A stretch of DNA of 64,000 bases from Gliomastix tumulicola (lineage: Eukaryota > Ascomycota > Sordariomycetes > Hypocreales > Bionectriaceae): contig BCHX01000007.1 in NCBI GenBank assembly GCA_001599755.1, positions 1,674,001 to 1,738,000 on the forward strand, written 5' to 3'. Shown here piece by piece: positions 11,797-22,347 of this stretch. The notes under the pieces were generated by a model. That model ran no database searches. It was not told the DNA's origin and saw only the letters and a program-made list of their open reading frames with translations. How positions within the stretch are numbered: position 1 is the first letter of the stretch; each line of letters begins with the position of its first letter. The position numbers were made by a program, and so were the translations under genes.

Positions 11797-12334
11797 TGTG
11801 CCGGTTAGCTGCGCGTGTGAATGGCGGCGAAAGGGATGTGTCGTAGGTGAGGCCAAGGTGTAGTTGAAGATCGCAGGACCCCGCACGAGTTTATATCTCT
11901 GTGCAACAGGCCATCTCATAGCGGAAGGATCGATCTGTATGCCTCATAGCTTCCTAGAAAGCCTCGCCTAGATCTTTAGAGTCATCGGAAAGATCGTAGA
12001 GTCACCGGCGATGATACCCCAGCATTAGCTAGACACTAGCGCCGGCTGTGCATTCACGACGCGCCCAAATATCCTGCCAGACCGTGAATATTAGATCATT
12101 ATTTTTTCTCTTGACTCTATGTACCTCTCTATACAACATAACTCCCATAAGATACAATAGCCTCCTCGAGGCCTTCAAGAGCGGTGTTGTAAATCCGACA
12201 TCGGCCTTTTCCCTCGCCAGAGCATTTTTTTTAAACAATGACAAATACATAGTATACAGTTAGTGGCACACGCCGGGATCGCAGCCCGACCAAGAATGAG
12301 AGTTGGAACCATGAACGCCTGTTGCTTCCCTGCC
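11797..12334. other. Intergenic between NADAR gene and TIM44 3' end
   Basis: It holds the NADAR promoter (minus strand) and the TIM44 3' UTR, with an A/T-rich tract near 12095-12255. No coding region is supported. Confidence 0.6.
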
Positions 12335-14006
12335 TTAAATCCAGTCACGCCCGCTCTTCTGCATCTCGATCAGGCGCCAGCCCCTCGTCTCGGGGTTGTT
12401 GACGTCCTCAGGTACACGCGTAACACCGATGGCGTACGTGACGAGCTGGACCTTGTCCTCCATGCCGGCGGCAAGCTCGTTCGATTTGGCATTGCGGTAG
12501 ACATGCACCTCCTGCGTCCGGCAGGTGACGATGAAGACGGGAACATCACCGGGATCCAGGATGCGCGCTCGGAGGATGTCGACGTTGCGGATATCGAGGA
12601 TCTTGCCGTCCGACTTCATGCCGGCCTGTAAGTATTGCTTGGTGAGAGCCTCGTAGACGGAGAACTGGGCAGCAGAGAGCCACAGCTTCAGGGTCTGGGT
12701 GTCGCCCTTGACGTAGGCGTCGAGGACTTCGGGGAGGATATATTCGCGGAGCTCCTGGAGGAATGGCTCGACCTGGAAGTTGGGGTCCATGGCGCGGAAC
12801 TGCTTGATGACCATGGCCGTCTCGTTCTCGGCGAAGAAGCCAGCGATGCGGTCGGTGATGCTGCGGGCGGTCGAGATGAGGGGGTTCTCGGACTCTTCGT
12901 ATTTGCCCTTCATGCTAAAGACACCCTGGACGAACTTGTTGCCGTCGCGGAAGTCTCTCCAGGCTTCCTTCCAGGCAGCGTCCTTGTGAAGCGTCACGTT
13001 TGTGCCGGCGCTGAAGTTCTGTTAGCGAATACTTGTCCAAGGGGAGTTGGGAAAGTGCTTACTCGGGGTCCTCCTGGTGCACTTCGTTGTTTGCACGCTG
13101 GCTCTCCCGGAGTTCCCTCTTCTTCCGTCGCTCCTCCTTCTCGACCCAGCCACCATATCGCGAAGAGCTGCCATCATCGATGACATCCTTGACGTTCTTG
13201 TAGGCCTCGGTGTCGCGGATGGGCTTCGTCGCCTTGTCCACGGCGTCTCCGGTGACGTTGGCAGCCTTGCGGACGCCCTTCATCATGGAGGTATCCCACG
13301 TCCAGGCAGCACCCTTGCCAATGGCACCGGCTGTGGACTTGATCGCACCCGAAGCCGCAGAGGAGACGGCTCCGGTCGACTTCTCGTAGGCCTCACGTGC
13401 GCGTCGCACGGACTCGCTCTCGGAGAACTGGTGGGCGGCGGCGCCGATCTGCTTGGTCGACTCGTTCCACTCCTTGGACTTTTCGAACTCGGTGTTCATC
13501 GTCTCCATGAACACCTGCCAGGGGGTCTTGTCGCCATGGGGAGGTGGAGGGGGGATGTCCTCCTTCTTCTCCTGGGTCTTGTCATCCTCCTCCTTGCCCT
13601 CCTTGTCCTCCTTACCCTCCTCCTTCTCTCCCTCGGCCTTCTTCGCCTCCTCGGGGTTGGGCTCCTTGTCCTTGGCCTCCGTCTTCTCGGCGGTGGGTTC
13701 GGCCTTGGCTTCCGTAGCTGGCTTCTCCTGCGCGCGAAGGGATGTAGCGTGGAACATGCGGGCGGGGGCGGCGTTCAGAGGTGATAGCCGGAGCTCGGAG
13801 GGGAGGAAGTGTGATCGCAACGGGGTCATCGCTGCGCAAGGGAGCGCCGTCTTCTGGTAGAGGAGGCCATTGCTGCTGGACGGTTGCGACAGCGTCGAGG
13901 CTAACCTCCTGTACGTCGTCGTTCTGCCGTGAGGATGGTTCAGCTGCGATGTCGCTCTGGCCAGAGCGTTCTCCGCACTTGAAGCATGACGAGCGAACGT
14001 GTTCAT
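12335..14006 (-). CDS. TIM44: Mitochondrial import motor anchor Tim44
   Basis: Peripheral inner-membrane protein that recruits mtHsp70 to the TIM23 channel. Exon 1 is 14006-13063 and exon 2 is 13010-12335, giving 539 residues. The N-terminus MNTFARHASSAENALARAT is basic and Ser/Ala-rich, as expected of a mitochondrial presequence. A long Lys/Glu-rich low-complexity stretch (about 95-155) precedes the conserved PWQVFMETMNTEFEKSKEW segment. The C-terminal Tim44 domain runs from about residue 330 to the end, with NPLISTARSITDRIAGFF and the MDPNFQVEPFLQELREYILPE helix region. The start lies 320 bases from the divergent start of uS11m, so the two genes probably share a promoter region. Confidence 0.92.
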
Positions 14007-14325
14007 CCTGAGAGTCGATATAGAAAAGGACGTGAAGACCCTTCGAAGAGAGGCAGGCGCCAGAATGGAGGAATTAGGTGATGGGGAAATATGCCGGCTT
14101 CTCTCGCCTTCTCTCGCCGCGCAACTGAAATTTCTCGGGTCGACGCTAATAGCTTTAAGCCGGGGTCGCCAAAACAGAAGGCGGAGAGCCGGGCCAATCG
14201 CGGCAGAATTTTTTCCAGCGGTACGTACCCAAAAGGGTCCATCAAAACTTCCAGGTTCAGACAGAACCATCACCCATCACATCCAGCTCTCTGTTCGAGG
14301 CAGGCCAGCGAGCGAATCGAGCAAG
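14007..14325. promoter_or_regulatory. Divergent promoter region, TIM44 / uS11m
   Basis: A 319-bp spacer separates the divergent start codons of two nuclear genes for mitochondrial proteins. I see no TATA box. Shared control is inferred from the layout only. Confidence 0.5.
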
Positions 14326-15027
14326 ATGAGTCGCTCATTAACGGGTCGCCTGGCGGCCCAATCCCTTTTCAAGCGCGTCGCCGCACCAAACGCGACTGCA
14401 GGCACCCGCGCCTTCTCGCAGACCTGCCGCCGATGGGCAGACGACAACTCGACCACGACCAAGCCCAAGCCGAAGAATTTCCTCGACAACCTCTACGGCC
14501 CCGGCTCGCCGTCCATCCCCAAGGCCCAGGCCGTTGAGGAGACCAACACGATGGCCTCGCTCACGCAGAGCTCCGTCTTCTCGGCGCTGGGCAAGTCGGG
14601 CGTCGACACCAACGTGCTCTCCGGCAGCGCGCCGAAAGCCGTCGAGGAGCAGGAATACGAGCCGTACCACCTTCACATCCTCGCGACCAAGCACAACACA
14701 CACATCACGTGCACCAGGCCGAACCGGGAACCCATCATCTCCCTCTCCGCCGGGTGTCTCGGCTACAAGAAATCCCGTCGGGCGGGCTTCGACTCGGCAT
14801 ACTCGCTCACCAAGTATGTCATTGAGCGACTGATTCACAACGGCTGGCCAATGAAGATGAAGAAGCTCGAGGTGGTGATGCGCGGCTTCGGCCAGGGACG
14901 GGAGGCGGCCATCAAGGTCCTGATGAGCCCCGAGGGCAAGGTCCTGCGGGACAAGATTGTGCGCGTGGCGGACTCGACGAGGCTCAAGTTTGGTGGAACG
15001 AGGAGCAAGAACGCCAGACGCTTGTAA
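14326..15027 (+). CDS. MRPS18: Mitochondrial ribosomal protein uS11m
   Basis: Small-subunit protein of the mitochondrial ribosome, homologous to bacterial S11 (yeast Mrps18). Single exon of 233 residues. The ATG at 14326 is chosen because it begins a mitochondrial presequence-like stretch (MSRSLTGRLAAQSLFKRVAA); upstream in-frame codons belong to the shared promoter region. The S11 domain occupies about 110-233, with ILATKHNTHITCTRP, SAGCLGYKKSRRAGFDSAY and VVMRGFGQGREAAIKVL. It ends in the basic GTRSKNARRL tail typical of the family. It is convergent with the PPPDE gene, 139 bases away. Confidence 0.9.
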   Translation: MSRSLTGRLAAQSLFKRVAAPNATAGTRAFSQTCRRWADDNSTTTKPKPKNFLDNLYGPGSPSIPKAQAVEETNTMASLTQSSVFSALGKSGVDTNVLSGSAPKAVEEQEYEPYHLHILATKHNTHITCTRPNREPIISLSAGCLGYKKSRRAGFDSAYSLTKYVIERLIHNGWPMKMKKLEVVMRGFGQGREAAIKVLMSPEGKVLRDKIVRVADSTRLKFGGTRSKNARRL

Positions 15028-15166
15028 TTGTATCTGTATTGTACAAAGTGTACCACTATTTCCAGTAATATACTGGCAACGACGGTTGTCATGATATACG
15101 CTATCCCAATTGCCCAATGATAAATCCCAAAAATAACGCCCAGTCCTACAGAAATGACAAACGCAA

Positions 15167-15922
15167 CTAATCAGTCGGGGCTCTTTCTGCAGGCGGCAAC
15201 GTGCGCCCTGATGAGTCCTTCGTGACTTTGTGTCCTCCTCCGCCATCACCCTCCGTCTCTGTGTCATTTCCCCGCCTCGAGGACTCTCCAGATTGTCTCG
15301 GTCCCGCATGCTGGTCCGACGACTCGTAGTCGTCGAGGAGAGCACCGTCGGCAGTATCGTACTCGGGGGGGTCAACCCATTCGCGCGGCACCATACAGGG
15401 CATTGCGACGCCAATTGCCGCGGCGCGGTTCAGCCATCCCGGGGCGGGCGTCCCGGTGAGCTTCTGGCAGAGATGCGACGTGAAGTGGTTGCAGTTCTTG
15501 GTCAGGAGGTTGTATGAGCGTCCCTGGAACTCGTCCGAGGCTGAGCGAACCGCAGCTTCGATCTCATCGTCGCTGGCGAGGGTAAAGCCGTGGAGAATCT
15601 CGCACTTGAATCTTCCGCCGGGGGGTTCGGTCTTCGGTTTGGTCCAATATACGCCGGTGAGGTTGGGATGGTCGTGTCCACCATACGCATACTCCTTGCC
15701 ATTGATCACGACCCCGGAGTGAAGGAGTGCCGCTCCTACTGTCCACAGGACCGACGAGAGTCGTCCAGCCTATTCACAGTCAGACATAGTCCCCCCGCGT
15801 CAGAAGAGTGAACTTACAGGTAACAGATCGTACACGTTGATAATGATTTCCGTCTTCTGCAACGAGAGGGTGGAGCGGTGCCTCGACGCGGACTGGCCGC
15901 CGTTGCTCGTTCGTGGTGGCAT
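15167..15922 (-). CDS. PPPDE (DeSI-like) thiol peptidase
   Basis: PPPDE-superfamily proteins are papain-like peptidases proposed to remove ubiquitin or SUMO. Exon 1 is 15922-15818 and exon 2 is 15769-15167, giving 235 residues. The 48-nt intron has a GTAAGT donor. Splicing rebuilds the family N-terminus INVYDLLPAGRLSSVLWTVG. The expected catalytic dyad is visible as the His in YAYGGHDHP and the Cys in LLTKNCNHFTSHLC. The domain ends near residue 160 at AAIGVAMPCMVP. The remaining tail is acidic, Ser/Gly-rich and probably disordered. Confidence 0.9.
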
Positions 15923-16539
15923 CAGGGCAGCAGGTCAGGACGATGTCTTACATGAACGAACAGGGCGAAGAGGCGGGGAACGTCTTGAATAAATAGAATA
16001 GCTTCCTGCGAAAGCTGAATAGGTTCGCGCTAGATGCCGAGTTGCTGAGATCCAGACAGCTCGATCCGCCTTTCGGTCAGCCTTTCGCATTCCAGTGACA
16101 GTGGGGAGGGATGACGCGCATGGGTACGTACCTTGCGGGTTAAAATCGACCCGGTCCGCTCGACAGTTCAGGGAAGGTGGGGAGGGCCATCAAAATTCGT
16201 CGCCTTGAATTTTCTTGCTCCCAATCCTTCTCCTCCCTTCTGTTCCTCATCTGATACCCAAGACCCGTCTCCATTCGCCAGCCCTCACTATAGGGCTTGC
16301 AGAGGGCGCCACTTCCCTACCACCTAAAGCAACGAGGCGACTACTGCGGCTGTGCTTTGCAGCCCAAAAAAGTCGCCACGGCGTCCCGCCTGCTTCCCTC
16401 CTTCTCCACCTTCACTTCTTGCTCGCAAACCTTTTCTCCCCGCGCAGCTCGGTCTGCAGCGTTTATCCACGTCTCTACCTCCTCCCTCACAGTCTTCGTC
16501 CCCTCCCGTTTCTACGCAAAGCCCAAGCCAAGAGGAAAC
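15923..16539. other. Divergent spacer, PPPDE gene / OLA1
   Basis: A 617-bp promoter region lies between two divergent genes. Pyrimidine-rich tracts at 16380-16510 just before the OLA1 start resemble the CT-rich leaders of highly expressed fungal genes. The overlapping open frames here are leader shadows. Confidence 0.6.
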
Positions 16540-18072
16540 ATGCCTCCCAAGAAAGCTGTCCAGGAGGAGAAGATCCCTCTGGGACGTCCTGGCAACAGCC
16601 TGAAGAGCGGAATTGTGAGCACCACCAGTTTGCCCTGTGGGGAGTGTGCACTGTGACTAACCTCAACAAAAAAAACAGGTCGGCCTCGCCAACGTCGGCA
16701 AGTCCACGCTCTTCCAGGCGATCACCAAGTGTGACCTTGGCAACCCAGCTGTATGAAGCCCCTTCGTCGATCGCCGCCCGCAAACAGGGTGCTGACAGCG
16801 TCAGAACTTCCCGTACGCCACTATTGAGCCCGAAGAAGCTCGCGTCATCGTCCCCGATGAGCGCTTTGACTGGTTGGTGGACAAGTACAAGCCCAAGTCG
16901 GTGGTGCCCGCCAACTTGACCGTCTATGACATTGCTGGCTTGACCCGTGGCTCCTCGACCGGTGCCGGTCTTGGAAACGCCTTCCTGTCGCACATCCGCG
17001 CTGTCGATGCCGTCTTCCAGGTCGTGCGCTGCTTCGACGATGCCGAGATCATCCACATCGAGGGCGACGTCAACCCCACGAGAGATCTCGACATCATCAG
17101 CGAGGAGCTCCGACTCAAGGACATTGAGTTCGTGGAGAAGGCCCTCGAGAACCAGAAGAAGAAGACGCGTATGGGTGGCCAGAGTCTGGAGCTGAAGAAG
17201 GCTCGCCAGGAGCAGGACACCATCGAGAAGGTCCTCGCCTGGCTCAACGACGGCAAGGATATCCGAAAGGGCAACTGGGGCCCCAAGGAGGTTAGTTTCC
17301 ATCTTTCTGTTCTCTATCGATTGCCCCAACACCCCCCCTGCCTGCCTACGTGATGACAAAAGGCCCATCGGCCTGAATCTAATCCCAGCTCTTCGAATGC
17401 CTCACCAAATACAACGCTCGAGTGCATACTGAGATAAACTTTACTCTGATCCTGGCAACTCTACACATTTCTTGTTGATGCAGACGTTTGTTTGGAAACA
17501 TCGCTAACAACGTCGCGCCATAGGTCGAAGTCATCAACCCCCTCTTCCTGCTGACTGCCAAGCCTGTGGTCTACCTCGTCAACCTGTCCGAGAAGGACTT
17601 TATTCGCAAGAAGAACAAGCATCTTCCCAAGATTGCCGAGTGGATCAAGGAGCACGCCCAGGGCGACCCCATCATTCCCATCTCGGTGTCCTTCGAGGAG
17701 CGTCTCACGCGTCTGTCCGAGGAGGAGGCCAAGGAGGAGCAGAAGAACGTCGGCGCCGAGTCCTCGCTGCCCAAGCTCATCACCCAGATGCGCAAGTCGC
17801 TGCAGCTGGGTAGCTTCTTCACGACCGGTACCGACGAGGTCCGCCAGTGGACCATCCGCACGAACACCAAGGCACCGCAAGCTGCCGGTGTCATTCACGG
17901 CGACTTCGAGAAGACGTTCATCCAGGCCATCGTGTATAACTTCAGCGTTCTCAAGGAGCTGGGTGACGAGGCCGAGGTCAAGGCCAAGGGCAAGATGATG
18001 ACCAAAGGCAAGGAATACGTGGTGGAGGACGGCGATATTCTGCTTATCAAGGCCGGTGCCGCCAAGGGTTAG
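16540..18072 (+). CDS. OLA1: OLA1/YchF-family GTPase/ATPase
   Basis: Obg-related P-loop protein that binds ribosomes and prefers ATP in characterised members. Four exons keep frame: 16540-16614, 16679-16750, 16805-17290 and 17524-18072, giving 393 residues. The P-loop ANVGKST is at the start of exon 2, followed by NFPYATIEPEEARV (switch I) and VYDIAGLTRG (G3). A coiled-coil insertion follows. The usual G4 NKxD is replaced by VYLVNLSEKDF, giving NLSE, the change linked to ATP preference in this family. The C-terminal TGS domain runs from about residue 310, with TGTDEVRQWTIRTNTKAPQAAGVIH. Intron 3 (233 nt) is clearly longer than the other introns. The 5' leader is CT-rich. Confidence 0.94.
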
Positions 18073-18462
18073 ACACCAATCCAGATAACTCATACCAAAC
18101 AAAAGAGTAAAATTATTCCCAATGCGAGGCATAGGTTCCTTTCACTAAGAAGTCAGTGACTATTCTCACTGAGATACTTGCCAGGTGCACATCCTCTGTT
18201 CCACAAACCTCTCACACAGCACCAACTACGAAGGGGCATACATGACAAACACATGGCAGTACTCTCAAGATTCATTATGATCAGTGTCAATTGCTAAGGA
18301 TATTCTTTCAATGCATAAGGTCATAAACAGTCGTAGGCAAGCAAGCAAGCACTTCTCAGTCCCAATCATCAAGTCTCCCCTCCCCCTTCCCAATTCACAC
18401 GGGCCAGCCGCGAGCGCAAAAACAAAAGAAATTATTGAATAAAAGAAAAAAAAAGGGCCAAT
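18073..18462. other. Intergenic, convergent 3' ends
   Basis: This lies between the OLA1 stop and the stop of the Gln-rich gene. It is A/T-richer than the flanks. No gene is seen. Confidence 0.6.
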
Positions 18463-20432
18463 TCAGATCCCGCCATATCTCACCCCCCTCTTCCCCAGCT
18501 CCTTGCGGCCGACGGGGTCCTCGGGCCAGACCCAGCCTCTGCTGCGCTTCGCCTCGCGCTTCTCGGCGAGCTGCGGCGCGGGCATCCATTTGTCTCTCGG
18601 CTGGGCCTTGCGTCGCGTGCCCTCGGCGGGGGCGCCAATCTCGGAGCGCCAGGGGGCGTGGGCGTGGGCGTGGGCGGGCTGCGGGTTGTTGTCGCTGGCG
18701 AGCTGGCAGAGACCCCAGAGGGCGAGGCAGGCGGTCATCTGTGTCTCGTGGAGGTTGTCGCCGCTGGCCGTGGCCGCCGCGAGCTGGACGGACGTGATCT
18801 CGAGGTCGCCAAAGTGCGGCGTGGCCTCGGTGCCGTTGCGGACGAGGACGAGCTCAATCTCAGTGAGGATAAACCCGTAGCGGCAGCCGTGCTCGCGCAT
18901 GGCGTGGTGGACGGCGGCGAGGGTGCGCAGGTACTCGACGCGCTTGATGTTGCCCTCGGCGCGCATGCCCGTGTTGAAGCGGTCAAAGGTGCGGACGATG
19001 CCGACGACGCGGGCCGAGGGCTTGCCGCCGAACATGGCGGCCGCGGTGGCCGCCTCGCCCGCGACGTTGGCGGTGAAGAGGAGCTCATTAGAAGAGGAGG
19101 AGGAGGCGCTGCTGGGCGTGGCCGTGCGGGTGGCTGTCGAGGGCACGGAGAGCTGGAGGGGCCGGCGGCCGGAGGAGGACAGGGCGAGGGCCGCGTTGAG
19201 CTTGGGCAGGTAGTACGACGCGTAGATGGCGTGCAGCGCGGCCTCGGTCTCCGGGTGGCGCGAGGCCATGGCGGGCTGGGGGAGGACGGGCGCCGGCACG
19301 GGCGTGGTCAGCAGGGCCGAGGCGCCGGGGAGGGCGAGGATGGACGACGCGGTGAAGCCGGTCCAGGCGCGGACGCTGCGGACGTCCCACCAGAAGTGCT
19401 TGATGTGCGGGTCGCGGTAGGGGTAGTTGACGGTGCGCACGAGCGAGGCAGCCGGGTTCGGCGCCGTGAGGAAGGACAGCAGCGTCGTGCTGGGGGTGGG
19501 CTCGGGCGTCACGTTACCACCACCAGCAGCGGCGAAGCTCAGGGGCGAGGGCGCGCGCGGGGCGAAGCTGGAGGGGAAGGAGAACTCGGGCAGCTGGCGC
19601 TGCTGGTGGTGGACGATGGACGCCGGCATCTGGCGGTAGGTCGGGTAGCCGTACTTCTCGATGGTGGCGGCGTCGACGCTGCTGCTGCGACGGATGTGGT
19701 TGGCCTGCTGGTGCTGGTGCTGCTGCTGCTGTGGCGATGTCCTGCTGCTGCTGGCCACGAAGGAGGCGGGCGAGCAGAGCAGCGAGTTGGACACGTCCTC
19801 GGGCGGCTGCGAGGAGAAGGACATGTGCGCCAGGGCCATGTTGCTCAGGGTCTCGGGATTGGTCTGGCTGCGCGAGTGGGAGACGACCCTGCTGGAGCGC
19901 ACATGCGTCGGTCTTGAGGGCGCCGGCGGCGTGAATGTGACCATGTGCTGCTGCTGCTGTTGCTGCTGCTTCTGGTGGACATCAAGACCGAGGTCCTGGT
20001 CCTGGGAGCGGATCTTGGGGAGCAGGATAGGACCGTGGTGACGGATGGGCGTGCTCGCCCTCGGCGGCGTCGTAGCCCGTGTGCAGACCGAGTCAGGCGT
20101 GGACTCAACGGTCGAGACGGCAGAGTAGACCGAGGCGCGCGACGACGAGCGCGTATGTGACGACGAGTGTATCGGCTGGCTCTGCTGCTGCTTGGGCGTG
20201 GTGTAGGGCTGGTAGAAGTCCATGTCCAGACCCAGGAGGGATGGGTCGAAGGAGAAGTCCAAGCTGGGCATGGGCGGCGAGGGAGTCGTCTCGACCGAGG
20301 CGTAGGGATAGCCAAAGTCGAACTCGTCGACAAAGTCCAGGGTGGCCATGCTGCTGTTCACCAGGGAAGGGGGCATGTTAGTCGACGATCGTTTCACCAA
20401 GCGCGCGGCGGTCCATGAACATACCCAGCCAT
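18463..20432 (-). CDS. Unrecognised Gln/Ser-rich protein with a conserved-looking C-terminal half
   Basis: I do not recognise a named family. I assign exon 1 as only 8 nt (20432-20425, ATGGCTGG) and exon 2 as 20353-18463, giving 632 residues that start MAGSMATLDFVDEFDFGYP. The intron has GTATGT donor, GACTAAC branch and GAACAG acceptor; the ATG at 20400 sits inside it. The first half is disordered: Ser/Thr/Pro-rich, with polyglutamine at about 130-140 (QKQQQQQQQ) and 205-220. The second half looks folded, with HFWWDVRSVRAWTGF, AIYASYYLPKLNAAL and HAMREHGCRYGFILTEIELVLVR. Basic KKAQPRDKWMP-like and RSRGWVWPEDP stretches end it. There are no signal peptide or transmembrane segments. A regulatory role is a guess from composition only. 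A long upstream region (20433-22347) suggests complex control. Confidence 0.75.
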
Positions 20433-20630
20433 TGTGTATGAAAATTAATGCTTTTTTTTCTTTCTCTGTGTGTTTTTTCTTTCTAATGCACGTAAAGAGA
20501 AGAACCTGCTTCTCTGAACGGTAAACAGTTCTGTTGCGTCACAGTACAACCCAGGAAACCAGTTCCCTCGGTGTAAGTGTGAGCAAGGGTTTGTTTGAGT
20601 CGTGATGGCCGCGAAGCCTAGGATTGTCCT

Positions 20631-20653
20631 GTATTGTATTGTATTGTATTGTA
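20631..20653. repeat. GTATT pentanucleotide repeat
   Basis: Four and a half tandem GTATT units in non-coding DNA upstream of the Gln-rich gene. Confidence 0.9.
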
Positions 20654-21567
20654 TGATGCTGTGTAAGTCCGAAACCGAGTTTATGCAATAAGCGCCGAAG
20701 TCATGGGAGTGCCAGGAGAAGAGACAAGAAGGAGGAAAAGACAAAACGATTGGGAAAGAGAGAAAGTGCTTGGGGAACCTGGGGAGCAGAAAGGAAGAAA
20801 GGGAAATGCAGGTCCGAGGGCAGCAGGCCGTCTTCTTATGCCGCCGGCGTTGGGACATCGAGGACCAGTGGTGATGGTTGTTCCGCGCGCATGTTGGACA
20901 CCCTTGTGGGGAACCAGAAGAAAGAGACACTGATCTACGGGCATGAAAGACGGACAGGGGGTCGGAGAAGTCTTGTCGGTCGTTTCTTTGAAACGCGCGA
21001 GCAGTCAGTTGGCGAGAGAGGGCGTCGACGCATCGTGGGATGGCGGCACTGTGCAGAACTGTGTGTCACCGCACAACCCGAGTGGGAGCAGACAGTGCGA
21101 ATGCACCTGCAGGGGGGTCTGATCTGGGGTCGAGCTGGTCGCTGCAGCTTCGGGCTTCGTGACTGGCCAGGCGCCAACCGTGACTCATTTTTAGACGCAC
21201 GTCTGCATTAGCCTCCCTCCCCCCCCCCTTCGCTTCCCTGTCCCGGACCGCGGCAGCCAGTAGAATGGCCAGAACCAGCCTGTCCCTCTGCCAGCCACGT
21301 CTTTCCCGCGTTCCCGTTCTGCATCCTGCTTTTCCCCCCCATCCCATCCTGCTGGGTGCCCGTCCCCATCCCACGACGTGGTCGCTTCCTTTTCGCTACC
21401 GTGTCGACGTCGTTCATTCGGGAAAAATTCTCTCGCTGCCGTGTTGTTGCTTCCGACGCCATAGTCGGACTGACACGTGTGGCATGCGTGTCTGTCCCTC
21501 TTTTTTTTGACTCTCCTTTGACTCATCGTAGTTCGCGTGTTGCCAATATGGCCAAGATACTATAGAC

Positions 21568-21583
21568 GTGTGTGTGTGTGTGT
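21568..21583. repeat. GT dinucleotide repeat
   Basis: About eight tandem GT units in non-coding DNA. Confidence 0.85.
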
Positions 21584-22216
21584 ATGTAGCTTGACCTTGT
21601 CCTCGGCCCCCTTCACCGACCTCCGGCACCGGCATCTCCTTTGAGAGGGGGTCTGAGGTCTGTCGTCATCAGACGCACAGAAAAAAAGAGAATATTCAAG
21701 GTGAGAATGATTACAATTTGCTATTTTTACGGTACGCACGGCGGCAATTGCTTTACCGAGCGGCAAAGGAAGCAACCGTGGTCAAGGGCCCAACAGAGGA
21801 GAAACAGGCCGCCGCTCCAACGCCGTAGCCGCCGTCAAGCGCTGCGCCACTGCAGATTCCGTAGAGAGAGATGAGATGAGGGAAAGGGCTAGGGCCTGGG
21901 CCAGCCCAGCAGGCGGCGCCTACAGAGATGAGAGAGATCCCCCCGCCTAGTCTCGGTCCGTGTCTCGTCTACTCTGTGCACAGCCGCAACGGTGACACGG
22001 GCGCGTACTGTGGGAAGCTTTCGAATCCGCGTGGCTGGTGAAAACGGGCGCGACTTGACTTGGGGGATCTGATTGGCCAGAGGCAGATACGGGCTCTGAT
22101 TGGCTGCGCTGACCGCGCCTAGACACGGGTCTTCTACCGAGTGTGCAGGGCGCGTCGGGCCAATGGGGTGCGCGTCCTGCATAAGGTCGACAAGGGGGGG
22201 TTACCCCCGGGAGCGT

Positions 22217-22231
22217 GTTTCGTTTCGAAAC
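22217..22231. repeat. Left copy of 15-bp inverted repeat flanking the APH-like gene
   Basis: GTTTCGTTTCGAAAC is the exact reverse complement of bases 23474-23488. It lies 116 bp past the stop codon of the APH-like gene and contains a TTTCGAAA palindrome. Confidence 0.9.
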
Positions 22232-22347
22232 GGTCGGCTCGTGGTTCCCGGACGGAAACTGTCTGATTCGTTTGCCGGAGCATCGCGCGCGCATTGAATT
22301 GAATCTTGTGCTGTCCACTTTGAGCAACGATTGACGAGTTTTCATGA

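Larger units (their letters stand above)
20433..22347. other. Long intergenic region (1.9 kb)
   Basis: It lies between the start of the Gln-rich gene and the stop of the APH-like gene. It contains short tandem repeats (20631-20653 and 21568-21583), pyrimidine- and G-rich tracts, and one copy of the inverted repeat at 22217. The open frames look like random shadows. It may hold a long 5' leader or an unannotated non-coding transcript, but nothing in the sequence proves this. Confidence 0.55.

Noticed and set aside
13999..14325. N-terminal extension of uS11m by about 109 codons
   Set aside because: The extension covers the divergent promoter and overlaps the TIM44 start. The ATG at 14326 begins a good mitochondrial presequence.
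18658..19917. 419-codon plus-strand ORF opposite the Gln-rich gene
   Set aside because: Gly/Arg-rich shadow of the minus-strand gene caused by high third-position G/C.
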